A stretch of DNA of 64,000 nucleotides. Origin: Streptomyces changanensis (GTDB lineage Bacteria > Actinomycetota > Actinomycetes > Streptomycetales > Streptomycetaceae). The notes under the pieces are model-generated. The model saw only the letters and a list, made by a program, of their open reading frames with translations, had not been told where the DNA came from and searched no databases. Positions 26,268-33,987 of this stretch are shown piece by piece; the first letter of the stretch is position 1; every line of letters starts with the position of its first letter. A program made the translations under genes and the position numbers. The stretch lies in NCBI RefSeq assembly GCF_024600715.1, contig NZ_CP102332.1:1798001-1862000 (forward strand). Direction: 5' to 3'.

Positions 26268-27125
26268 GTGAACATCCGCTCCCTCACTCGAGGCGATGGC
26301 GTGGTGATCGGAGCAGCGGTGGTGCTGTTCATCGCCTCGTTCCTCAACCTGGCCAGCATCGACTGTCCTACCGGAGTCGACTGCGGGCGCTACGAGACCA
26401 ACGCCTGGGACACGCTCGGCCTGCTGATGAGCATGTTCCTCGCCGGCGTCATCGCCGCGGCCCTGATCGTCGTCGCGCGGGCCCTGCCGGGCCGCAAGGT
26501 GGCCGGTCTGGACCTCGGGCAGTTCGGTGTCGCCCTGGCCGTCTTCGCGCTGTGGACGGCGTTCTGGACCATCATCGACATGAGCTCCGCGGGCGCCGGG
26601 ATGATCCTGGGCCTGCTGGCGACGATCGTGCTCGCCGCCGGCGCCGTGGCCTCGCCGCTCGTCGGCGTGCTCAAGGCGCCGCTGATGGGCGCCCCGCGGC
26701 CGCAGGCCCCGCAGCCGTACGGCGCCCAGCCGGGCGTGACGGGCGGCGCCGGCTACGGCTACCCGGGCGCCGGCCAGCCGTACGGCGCGCCGCAGGGCGG
26801 CACCGGTGGCTACGGCTACCCGGGCGCTGCCCCGCAGCCGGGCCAGCCCGGCCAGCCGGACGCCCCGCACCAGCCGGACCAGCAGTCCGCCGCGCCCGCC
26901 GCCGCGCAGCAGGCCGCGCCGGCCGGGGACTTCGCCCCGTTCTGGTTCGCCGTGCCCGTCGCGCGTCCGCTGTACGCCGAGGACGGCTCCCCGACGCCGA
27001 TCGCCGAACTGGCGCCGGGCACCTGGTACCTGGCGGTCGAGCAGCGCGGCGCCGCCCTGGTGGCGCAGACGCAGGACGGCCGCCGTGGCGTCCTGCAGGA
27101 CACCACGGGCATCCAGCGCGGCTGA
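26268..27125 (+). CDS. four-helix membrane protein with Gly/Tyr/Pro-rich tail
   Basis: The 285-residue protein starts at the GTG at 26268 (VNIRSLTRGDGVV). Four hydrophobic helices occupy about residues 13-140, with a short extracellular loop containing two Cys (DCPTGVDCGRYE). A disordered tail with repeated QPYGA and GYGYPGA units (about 155-230) precedes a compact C-terminal domain of 55 residues (FWFAVPVARPLYAEDG). Similar DUF5336-like and Gly/Tyr-rich proteins occur in actinobacteria, with suggested roles at the growing envelope; function is unproven. A strong hairpin follows. Confidence 0.75.
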   Translation: MNIRSLTRGDGVVIGAAVVLFIASFLNLASIDCPTGVDCGRYETNAWDTLGLLMSMFLAGVIAAALIVVARALPGRKVAGLDLGQFGVALAVFALWTAFWTIIDMSSAGAGMILGLLATIVLAAGAVASPLVGVLKAPLMGAPRPQAPQPYGAQPGVTGGAGYGYPGAGQPYGAPQGGTGGYGYPGAAPQPGQPGQPDAPHQPDQQSAAPAAAQQAAPAGDFAPFWFAVPVARPLYAEDGSPTPIAELAPGTWYLAVEQRGAALVAQTQDGRRGVLQDTTGIQRG

Positions 27126-27146
27126 CCCCCGCCCCGTACGACGCCA

Positions 27147-27183
27147 GGGCCCGTCCCCGCACCGAGGTGCCGGGGACGGGCCC
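27147..27183 (+). terminator. hairpin terminator
   Basis: GGGCCCGTCCCCG-CACC pairs with GGTG-C-CGGGGACGGGCCC, a 17-bp stem with one bulge and a 2-base loop, 22 bp after the stop of the membrane-protein gene. It also faces the end of the convergent toroid gene and may serve both. Confidence 0.75.
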
Positions 27184-27260
27184 TCGTCACGTCCGGGGCC
27201 GGCCGCCGGTGCGCCGGAGGCGGGGCGGCCCCCGTCGTCACGTCCGGGGCCGGCCCGGGT

Positions 27261-28331
27261 TCAGCAGCAGTCGGGGGCCAGGCCGCGCGGCAGCCGCTCG
27301 CCGCCGAACACCGCCGTCGTGGCCTCGTCGCCGCCGAGCGCCGCCACGGCCAGCAGCAGCGACCCGGCCGTCCAGGTCGTCAGCTCCTCGGGCCAGAACG
27401 CCCGCTCGCCCTCGAAGACGTACCCGGTCCAGTACATGCCGCCCTCGGCGCGCAGGTGGCCGATGGAGCGGAGCACGTCCACGGCCCGGTCGGACTCGCC
27501 GATCGCCCACAGCGCCAGGGCCAGTTCGCAGCTCTCGCCGCCCGTCACCCACGGGTTGGGGACGACGCACCGCACGCCGAGGCCCGGCACGACGAAGTCG
27601 TCCCAGCGGGCGTCGATGCGCTCCCGGGCCGCGGCGCCGGTCACGGCCCCGCCGAGCACCGGGTAGTACCAGTCCATCGAGTAGCGGCCCTTGTCGAGGA
27701 AGCGCTCGGGGTGGTGGGCCACGGCGTGCGCCAGGGCGCCCGTCGCCAGCTCCCAGTCCGGTTGCGGCTCCTCGCGCGTCTCGGCGATGGCGAGCGCGCA
27801 GCGCAGCGCCTGGTGGATGGAGGAGCTGCCCGTGAGCAGGGCGTCCGTCACCGGGGTGCCGTCGGCCTCCCGCTTCCAGCCGATCTGCCCGCCCGGCTGC
27901 TGGAGCCGCAGGACGAACTCGACGGCGGCGTACACGGCGGGCCACATGCGGTCGAGGAACGCCTCGTCGCCGGTGCTCAGGTAGTGGTGCCAGACGCCGA
28001 CGGCGATGTAGGCGCAGAAGTTGGTCTCGCGGGCCGGGTCCGTCGGCCGGTCCGCCTCGCCGTCGTGGTAGGCCGCGTACCAGGAGCCGTCGGCGTTCTG
28101 GTGGCGGGCCAGCCACGCGTAGGCGCGGGCGGCGGCGTCGTGCTCGCCGGCGGCGTCCAGGGCCATGGCGGCCTCGGTGTGGTCCCACGGGTCGAGGTGG
28201 TGGCCCCGGAACCAGGGGATGGCGCCGCTGTCGCGCTGCGCGGCGAGGATGCCCGCGACGGTCTCGGCGGCCTGTTCGGCCGTCAGCACCCCGGGCAGGG
28301 TGAGGAGTTCGGTCCGCTCGGGCGACGTCAC
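27261..28331 (-). CDS. alpha/alpha-toroid protein (prenyltransferase/glucoamylase-like)
   Basis: The 356-residue soluble protein begins at the GTG at 28331, which overlaps the upstream TGA (GTGA). It is made of paired helices of the (alpha/alpha)6 toroid type: WARHQNADGSWYAAYHDGEA-like and LRLQQPGGQIGWKREADG-like turns recur, and acidic residues cluster in GHHLDPWDHTEAAMALD and YSMDWYYPVLGG. Streptomyces annotations often call it prenyltransferase, but the WDH/DWYYP pattern looks equally like a glycoside hydrolase or cyclase toroid. It is the last gene of an operon with a methyltransferase and a glycosyltransferase, so action on a glycosylated lipid or cell-surface glycan is my inference. Confidence 0.75.
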   Translation of the reverse strand: MTSPERTELLTLPGVLTAEQAAETVAGILAAQRDSGAIPWFRGHHLDPWDHTEAAMALDAAGEHDAAARAYAWLARHQNADGSWYAAYHDGEADRPTDPARETNFCAYIAVGVWHHYLSTGDEAFLDRMWPAVYAAVEFVLRLQQPGGQIGWKREADGTPVTDALLTGSSSIHQALRCALAIAETREEPQPDWELATGALAHAVAHHPERFLDKGRYSMDWYYPVLGGAVTGAAARERIDARWDDFVVPGLGVRCVVPNPWVTGGESCELALALWAIGESDRAVDVLRSIGHLRAEGGMYWTGYVFEGERAFWPEELTTWTAGSLLLAVAALGGDEATTAVFGGERLPRGLAPDCC

Positions 28332-29062
28332 AGCGCGGTGCCCGCCGGGAGGTGGGGCTTCGTCGCGTACACCACGAAGCTCTTGCCGAGGACGGGGTTG
28401 AGTGCCCGCTCGGCGAGCCGCGTGGCCAGGGGCTTCTTCATGATGTCCCAGACCAGCAGCTTGTGGTACGCGCGGACGGGCAGCGCCTTGTCGTTGTCGA
28501 CGCCGAACGCGCACTTCAGCCACCAGTACGGGGAGTGCAGGGCGTGCGCGTGGTGGCTGCCGTAGGGGCGCAGGCCGGCCTCGCGGATCCGGCCGAGGAG
28601 CTCGTCGGCCTTGTAGATCCGGATGTGGCCGCCCTCGACCTCGTGGTACGCGTCGGACAGCGCCCAGCAGACCTTCTCGGGGCCGTAGCGGGGCACGGTG
28701 ACGGCGATGCGGCCGCCCGGCTTGAGGACGCGGACCATCTCGGCGAGGACGCCCTTGTCGTCGGGGATGTGCTCCATCACCTCGGAGATGATGACGACGT
28801 CGAACGACGCGTCGGGGAAGGGCAGGTTGAGGGCGTCGCCCTCCATGGCGGTGGCCGTCGCCCCGGCCGGGGCCTCGCCGGCCTCCTCCATGGCGGCGAA
28901 CCACTTGGCGACCTCGCGGATCTCCTCGGCGTTCCGGTCGAGGGCGACGACCCGGGCCCCGCGCCGGTAGCACTCGAAGGCGTGCCGTCCCGCGCCGCAG
29001 CCCAGGTCGAGCACGCGGTCGCCGGGGGCGAGCGGGAAGCGGGTGAAGTCGACGGTCAGCAC
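28328..29062 (-). CDS. class I SAM-dependent methyltransferase
   Basis: The 244-residue protein has the SAM motif RVLDLGCGAGRHAFEC (about residues 17-32), an acidic loop VVALDRNAEEI, motif II FDVVIISEVMEHIPDD and motif III LKPGGRIAVTVPRYGPEKV. These place it with UbiE/BioC-like enzymes. The C-terminal 80 residues (HALHSPYWWLKCAFG onward) are specific to this subgroup. It is the middle gene of the three-gene operon, overlapping the downstream start by 4 bp and lying 58 bp after the glycosyltransferase stop. Confidence 0.87.
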   Translation of the reverse strand: MLTVDFTRFPLAPGDRVLDLGCGAGRHAFECYRRGARVVALDRNAEEIREVAKWFAAMEEAGEAPAGATATAMEGDALNLPFPDASFDVVIISEVMEHIPDDKGVLAEMVRVLKPGGRIAVTVPRYGPEKVCWALSDAYHEVEGGHIRIYKADELLGRIREAGLRPYGSHHAHALHSPYWWLKCAFGVDNDKALPVRAYHKLLVWDIMKKPLATRLAERALNPVLGKSFVVYATKPHLPAGTAL

Positions 29063-29120
29063 GTGCGGGGCCTGCTTTCACGGTCCGTGAGGGGGGACGG
29101 GGGTGCGAGGGGGGTGGTCG

Positions 29121-30440
29121 TCATCGGCGCGCTCCGTGCGCGGCGACGGCCTCGCGGTAGCGCTCCACCGTGCCCTGGGCGGCGCGGGCCCAGGTGAAGC
29201 GGTCCAGGACCCGGGCGCGGCCGGCCGCCCCGAGACGGGCGCGCAATGCGGCGCCGCCGGGTCCGAGCAGGCGGCCGAGGGCCGCGGCGAGGGCGCCGGC
29301 GTCGCCGGGCGGGACGGCCAGGCAGGTCTCGCCGTCCGGGCCCGCGACCTCCGGGATGGCGCCGCCGGTCGTGGCGACGAGCGGTGTGCCGGTGGCCATG
29401 GCCTCGGCGGCGGGCAGGGAGAACCCCTCGTAGAGGGAGGGAACGCAGGCGACCTGGGCGCTGCGCACGAGGTCGACGAGCTCGGTGTCGCTGACGCCCT
29501 TGACGAAGCGGACGGCGCCGTCCAGTCCGTACCGCTCGATGGCCCGGGCGACCGGGCCGTCCTCTGCGCGGCGGCCGACGACGACGAGGTGCGCTTCGGG
29601 GACCTCGGTGCGCAGCTTGGCGAGCGCCTCGACGAGGTGCACGAGCCCCTTGAGCGGCACGTCGGCGCTGGAGGTGGTGACGATCCTGCCGGGCACCTCG
29701 GCGACCGACGGGTCGGGGGACCACAGGGAGGTGTCGGCGCCGATGTGGACGACGTGGATCCGCTCGGGGCGCACGCCGAGGTCGTCGACGATCTCCCGGC
29801 GGGAGGAGCCGGAGACGGTGAGGACGGACGGCAGCCGCCGGGCGACGCGCTTCTGCATGCGGGTGAAGGCGTACCAGCGGCGCACGGACAGACGGCGCTT
29901 GGCGTTCGGGGCGGCGGCCAGCTCCAGGCGCCGGTCGACGGTGATCGGGTGGTGGATCGTCGTGACGAGCGGGGCGCCTAGCGGGGCCAGGAGGCCGTAG
30001 CCGAGGGTCTGGTTGTCGTGGACGACGTCGAAGTCGCCGCGGCGGGCGGCGAGCAGGCGGCGGGCGCGCAGGGAGAACGTGAGCGGCTCGGGGAAGCCGC
30101 CCGTCCACATGGTGGCGACCTCCAGCGCGTCGATCCAGTCGCGGAACTCCCCGCGCGCGGGCGTGCGGAAGGGGTCCGGCTGGCGGTAGAGGTCGAGGCT
30201 CGGCAGCTCGGTGAGGGTGACGCCCTCGCCGACGGCGTCGAGGACCGGGTAGGGCTGGGAGCCGATCACCTCGACGCGGTGGCCCAGCCGGGCGAGCTCG
30301 CGCGAGAGGTGGCGGACGTAGACGCCCTGGCCGCCGCAGAACGGGTTCCCCTTGTACGTGAGGAGGGCGATGCGCAGCGGGTGGTCTCCGTCGGCGGCTG
30401 CGCCCGCACGCGGGCCTGACGCTATGGCCTCAGCGGTCAC
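29121..30440 (-). CDS. GT4-family glycosyltransferase
   Basis: This 439-residue GT-B enzyme carries the N-terminal acceptor loop GNPFCGGQGVYVRHLSRELA (about residues 31-50) and the nucleotide-sugar site ending in PSLYEGFSLPAAEAMATGTP (the E-x7-E motif of GT4). The middle part contains HHPITVDRR and SGSSRREIVDDL. Retaining transferases of this type build lipid-linked or surface glycans; donor and acceptor are unknown. It leads the operon with the methyltransferase and the toroid protein. A KstR-consensus palindrome lies 55 bp upstream of its start, in the shared promoter region with the TetR gene. Confidence 0.88.
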   Translation of the reverse strand: MTAEAIASGPRAGAAADGDHPLRIALLTYKGNPFCGGQGVYVRHLSRELARLGHRVEVIGSQPYPVLDAVGEGVTLTELPSLDLYRQPDPFRTPARGEFRDWIDALEVATMWTGGFPEPLTFSLRARRLLAARRGDFDVVHDNQTLGYGLLAPLGAPLVTTIHHPITVDRRLELAAAPNAKRRLSVRRWYAFTRMQKRVARRLPSVLTVSGSSRREIVDDLGVRPERIHVVHIGADTSLWSPDPSVAEVPGRIVTTSSADVPLKGLVHLVEALAKLRTEVPEAHLVVVGRRAEDGPVARAIERYGLDGAVRFVKGVSDTELVDLVRSAQVACVPSLYEGFSLPAAEAMATGTPLVATTGGAIPEVAGPDGETCLAVPPGDAGALAAALGRLLGPGGAALRARLGAAGRARVLDRFTWARAAQGTVERYREAVAAHGARR

Positions 30441-30494
30441 TCGCGGCCCCTTCCATCCCTGCGTTTCGGCGGAGCGTAACCGGTCGCGCTAATC

Positions 30495-30508
30495 TAGAAC
30501 AAGTTTCA
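30495..30508. promoter_or_regulatory. KstR-type operator
   Basis: TAGAACAAGTTTCA matches the published 14-bp mycobacterial KstR motif TNNAACNNGTTNNA at every defined position. It lies in the AT-richer centre of the 253-bp divergent promoter region between the glycosyltransferase gene and a KstR-like TetR gene. The position suits autoregulation plus control of the leftward operon. Confidence 0.7.
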
Positions 30509-30693
30509 GAGTCGGGCGTTCCAGATCGCTCGGAGGAGCATCGAATCTACCGGCAGGTAGCGGCACTGTGAGGGCCGGAACAGGTGATTCGCGCCACCAC
30601 CGGGGCCCGGCCATACTGGCGCGCACCACCGCACGGAACACGACGGCGCGGACACGTCCGACGGCACGGCACGGCACGGAGCGACGGGGACCC

Positions 30694-31281
30694 ATGACAG
30701 CGGAAGGCAGGCAGGCACCGCCACACCTGACCGCGCGGCAGGAGGCGCGCCGCCGCCGCATCCTCCAGGCCAGCGCGCGACTGGCGGGCCGGGGCGGCTT
30801 CGACGCGGTGCAGATGCGGGAGGTCGCGGAGGCGGCGGAGGTCGCGCTGGGCACGCTGTACCGGTACTTCCCGTCCAAGGTCCACCTCCTGGTGGCGACG
30901 ATGCAGGACCAGCTCGACGGCCTGCACTCGACGCTCCGCCGGCGCCCACCGGCCGGGGACACCGCGGCCGAGCGCGTGGCGGAGACGCTGATGCGGGCGT
31001 TCCGCTCCCTCCAGCGCGAGCCGCAGCTCGCCGACGCCATGGTGCGGGCGCTGATCTTCGCCGACCGGGGGGTGAGCGCGGAGGTCGAGGCCGTCTCCCG
31101 GCAGACCACGGCGATCATCCTGGACGCCATGGGGCAGGAGCGTCCGACGCCGGAGCAGCTGGCGGCCGTGCGCGTCATCGAACACACCTGGCACTCGGCC
31201 CTGATCACCTGGCTCTCCGGACGGGCGTCGATCGCCCAGGTCCGGACGGACATCGAAACGGCCTGCCGCCTGATCGCCTGA
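30694..31281 (+). CDS. KstR-like TetR family repressor
   Basis: The 195-residue protein starts at the ATG at 30694. The N-terminal DNA-binding domain reads RILQASARLAGRGGFDAVQM then REVAEAAEVALGTLYRYFPS, nearly superimposable on mycobacterial KstR (GGYEAVQMRAVADRADVAVG). The C-terminal ligand domain also keeps KstR-like segments (ALIFADRGVSAEVEAV, SALITWLSGRASIAQVR). KstR represses sterol/fatty acid catabolism genes and is released by cholestenoyl-type CoA ligands. Whether the Streptomyces protein senses an acyl-CoA is inference. It probably binds the palindrome at 30495-30508. Confidence 0.85.
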   Translation: MTAEGRQAPPHLTARQEARRRRILQASARLAGRGGFDAVQMREVAEAAEVALGTLYRYFPSKVHLLVATMQDQLDGLHSTLRRRPPAGDTAAERVAETLMRAFRSLQREPQLADAMVRALIFADRGVSAEVEAVSRQTTAIILDAMGQERPTPEQLAAVRVIEHTWHSALITWLSGRASIAQVRTDIETACRLIA

Positions 31282-31420
31282 CCGCCCGGTCGCCAGACCG
31301 CCTGACCGCCTGACCACCGCTCACCTGACGGCCCGGTCACCCGACCGCTTGACCGCCCGGTCGCCTGGCCGCCGGTCACGGGGCCGGGTCGCTTGGCCGC
31401 CTGACCGTCCGGTCGCCCCG
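31266..31420. repeat. degenerate CCGCCTGACCGCCCGGTCGC repeats
   Basis: Imperfect 10-20-bp units built from CCGCCTGACC, GCCCGGTCGCC and CACCGGTCACC-like pieces start over the TetR stop codon and continue for about 150 bp. The rest of the gap up to the riboswitch (31421-31705) is high-GC sequence in which I see no gene. Confidence 0.65.
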
Positions 31421-31709
31421 CCGGGATACCCCGCCCAGCCGGGGCAGCCGCCACCCCTGCCGTGGGCACGCGTCCCGCCAGGGGCGGGACGGGTGGGCAC
31501 GGCGCAGCGGGACGGCGCCCGACCGCAGGGCCCGCGCGCCCGGGACGCGACGGCGCGGCAGCGGCGGATCCGGCGGGTGACGGGTACGACGGAGCGGGGC
31601 GGTCGGGCGCGCCGGGTACGGCGGGCCCCGGCCATGACGGACACCACGGACAGGGCGGACACGGCCCGGGGCGCCGCGGCACCGGGTGGGCCCGGGGGCG
31701 CCAGGTGAC

Positions 31710-31950
31710 CCACGGGTAAAGTGTGGCCGTCGCTTCATGCCCGTACGGGGGGAAGCCGGTGCAATTCCGGCGACGTCCCTCCTCCGTGCTCCCGGCTCCG
31801 CCGAACGGGGGGCCCGCACGGCGAGCCGCTCCGCCGAGCCGGCTCGGTACCGGGTCGTGACCGGCTCGCGTCCCGGGACCCGCCCGGTGACCGGCACCGT
31901 CGAGGAAGTACGGAGCCGAGCCCGGTGCCCGAGTGCCCCGGCGCCCGGCC
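31710..31950 (+). promoter_or_regulatory. cobalamin (B12) riboswitch
   Basis: The leader begins GGTAAAGTGTGGCCGTCGC and contains the B12 core GGGAAGCCGGTGCAATTCCG (31750-31769 region), followed by a GACGTCCCTCCTCCGTG variant of the usual CCCGCCACTGTGA box. Further stems (GAGCCGGCTCGGTACCGG near 31835) follow, ending just before the GGAGGAG of the first gene. The GCCGGTG/ATTCCGGC pairing is diagnostic. Binding of adenosylcobalamin is expected to shut off the downstream five-gene operon. Boundaries are approximate. Confidence 0.87.
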
Positions 31951-31972
31951 CCCGGAGGAGAGGCACCCCGCC

Positions 31973-33265
31973 ATGACCACCGTTCGCCGCGGCGCCACGG
32001 CGCTCGCCGCCACCGCCGTCCTGCTGGCGGGTGGCGCCGGAGCGGTCGCCCCCGCCGCGCACGCCGCGCCGTCGCCCGCGCCGTCCCCCTCGACCCCCGC
32101 CGTCCCGGCCGGCCTGTACGGCGCCAAGGACCCCACGTACGACGGCGTGTGGCGGCAGTCGCTGGCCTTCATGGCCCAGCAGGCGACCGGTGTCGAGCCC
32201 GCCGAACAGGCCGTCGCCTGGCTGCTCGGACAGCAGTGCGACAACGGCGGTTTCCCCTCCTTCCGCGCCGACACCGCCGGGGACTGCCCGGCCGGGAAGC
32301 CCCTGGACACCAACGCCACCGCCGTCGCCCTCCAGGCGCTGAAGGGTGTCGACAGCCACGAGGACCGGACGCGGCGGGCCCGCGAGGACGCCACGGCGTG
32401 GCTGAAGCTCGTGCAGAACCACGACGGCGGCTGGGGCTACAACCCCGGCTCCCCCAGCGACGCCAACTCCACCGCGCTCGTCGTCAGCGCGCTCGCCGCC
32501 GTGGGCGAGAAGCCCGGCTCGGTGCGGGCGGCCGGCGGGAAGAGCCCGTACGACGCGCTGCTCACCTTCGCGCTGCCCTGCTCGGCGAAGCCCGGCGGCG
32601 GCGCCTTCGCCTACCAGCCCGAGAAGGACGGCACGCTCCGCGCCAACGACGACGCGACCGCCGCCGCGGTCCTCGCCGGCCTCGGCAAGCACGCCCTCGT
32701 GCGGGGCGTCACCCCGGACCAGGAGCCCACCTGCGTGGACGCCGCGAAGCCGACCGCCGAGCGGGCCGCCCGCAACGGCGCCGCGCACCTGGCCGCCGCC
32801 GTCGCGAAGAGCGGCCACCTCGACCTGCCGCCGATGCCCGGCGCCACCACGACCGCCGCCCAGCCCGACGTGGGCAACACCGCCGACGCCGCCCTCTCCC
32901 TGGCCGCCGCGGGCCACCGCGAGGCGGCCACGCGCGCCGTCACGTGGCTGGAGGGGAACTCCGCCGCCTGGGCGAAGGAGGGCGGACCGGCCGCGTACGC
33001 GCAGCTCGTCCTGGCCGCGCACACGGCGGGCGCCGACCCGCGCGCCTTCGGCGGCGCCGACCTCGTCGCGCAGCTCAACGCCACCGGGCCGAAGCCCGCG
33101 TCGACGCCCGACACCCGCGAGCGGGGCGAGGCCGAGAAGGAGGAGACGGCGAAGAGGGAAGAGGAGTCCGGCTTCCCCTTCTGGCTGCTCGTCGCGGTCT
33201 TCCTCGTCGCCGGCATCGGCGTCGGCTTCCTGCTCAGCGGCCGCGGCGGGAAGCGCAAGCCGTGA
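31973..33265 (+). CDS. membrane-anchored alpha/alpha-toroid (transcobalamin-like) surface protein
   Basis: The 430-residue protein starts at the ATG at 31973 after GGAGGAG. It has a signal peptide (about 1-32), then repeated prenyltransferase/squalene-oxidase-type units: WLLGQQCDNGGFPSFRAD, LKLVQNHDGGWGYNPGSP and CSAKPGGGAFAYQPEKDG, each followed by a helix (TNATAVALQAL, NSTALVVSAL, DDATAAAVLAGL). A Glu/Lys stalk and one C-terminal transmembrane helix with a Lys/Arg tail (about 395-430) anchor it outside the cell. The toroid fold is the alpha domain of human intrinsic factor and transcobalamin. Being first behind a B12 riboswitch, it is likely an extracellular corrinoid-binding protein; that function is inferred. 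Confidence 0.85.
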   Translation: MTTVRRGATALAATAVLLAGGAGAVAPAAHAAPSPAPSPSTPAVPAGLYGAKDPTYDGVWRQSLAFMAQQATGVEPAEQAVAWLLGQQCDNGGFPSFRADTAGDCPAGKPLDTNATAVALQALKGVDSHEDRTRRAREDATAWLKLVQNHDGGWGYNPGSPSDANSTALVVSALAAVGEKPGSVRAAGGKSPYDALLTFALPCSAKPGGGAFAYQPEKDGTLRANDDATAAAVLAGLGKHALVRGVTPDQEPTCVDAAKPTAERAARNGAAHLAAAVAKSGHLDLPPMPGATTTAAQPDVGNTADAALSLAAAGHREAATRAVTWLEGNSAAWAKEGGPAAYAQLVLAAHTAGADPRAFGGADLVAQLNATGPKPASTPDTRERGEAEKEETAKREEESGFPFWLLVAVFLVAGIGVGFLLSGRGGKRKP

Positions 33266-33987
33266 CCCGTACGCTCCCGGGCCGCGCGCGCCGACCGCTC
33301 GCCGCGTCCGCCGCCGCCGCGCTCCTCGCCGTGCCGGCGGTGCTCGGCGCGGCCGGCACGGCCCAGGCCGCGGGGTACCGCTACTGGTCGTTCTGGGAGG
33401 GCGGCACGGGCGGCTCGTGGGCGTACGCCACCCAGGGGCCGGCCACCACCCGCCCGGCCGACGGCGCCGTCCAGGGGTACCGCTTCGCCGTGAGCACCGA
33501 CAGCCAGGACGCCGACCGGCCCCGTCGCGCGCCCGACTTCGCGACGGTCTGCGCGGGCACGCCCGCCGCCGAGGGCAGCAAGCGCGTCGCGGTCGTCGTC
33601 GACTTCGGCACCGCCGCCGACGCGCCGCGCGGCGAGTCCCCGCCAGCGGCACGCACCGCGTGCGCGCGGGTACGGCCCGACGCGACCGGCGCGGAGGCCC
33701 TCGCGGCCGTCGCGGCGCCGCTGCGCTACAACGGGCAGGCACTGCTGTGCGCCATCGCCGGCTACCCGCGGCAGGGCTGCGGCGAGCAGGTGGCGCAGCC
33801 CGCGACGCCCGCGCCGTCCCGGGCACCGGGCACCACCGCCCCCTCCCCCGCCGGGCGGACCGCCGCCGAGGGGGAGGACGGGAACGGGCGCGGGGGCCCG
33901 TCGGTGGGCCTCCTCGCCGGGGCGGCCGCCGTCGTCGCGCTCGGCACGGCCGCCCTCGTACGCGCCCGTCGCCGCGGGCGCCCATGA
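33262..33987 (+). CDS. SCO2322-family surface protein
   Basis: The 241-residue protein starts at the GTG at 33262, overlapping the upstream TGA. It has a signal peptide (about 1-32), an extracellular beta-rich domain (about 33-165) opening with YRYWSFWEGGTGGSWAY and containing four or more Cys (FATVC, ARTACARV, LLCAIAG, RQGCGEQ), a Pro/Ala/Thr stalk and a C-terminal transmembrane helix with an Arg-rich tail. NCBI uses the name SCO2322 family without function. Its place between the toroid protein and the ECF T gene, and its similar anchoring, suggest that it works with the toroid as a second extracellular module. Confidence 0.85.
   Translation: MTRTLPGRARRPLAASAAAALLAVPAVLGAAGTAQAAGYRYWSFWEGGTGGSWAYATQGPATTRPADGAVQGYRFAVSTDSQDADRPRRAPDFATVCAGTPAAEGSKRVAVVVDFGTAADAPRGESPPAARTACARVRPDATGAEALAAVAAPLRYNGQALLCAIAGYPRQGCGEQVAQPATPAPSRAPGTTAPSPAGRTAAEGEDGNGRGGPSVGLLAGAAAVVALGTAALVRARRRGRP

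Noticed and set aside
31721..31972. N-terminal extension of the toroid protein through the riboswitch
   Set aside because: The frame is open upstream, but it would translate the riboswitch; the ATG at 31973 has GGAGGAG and starts a signal peptide.
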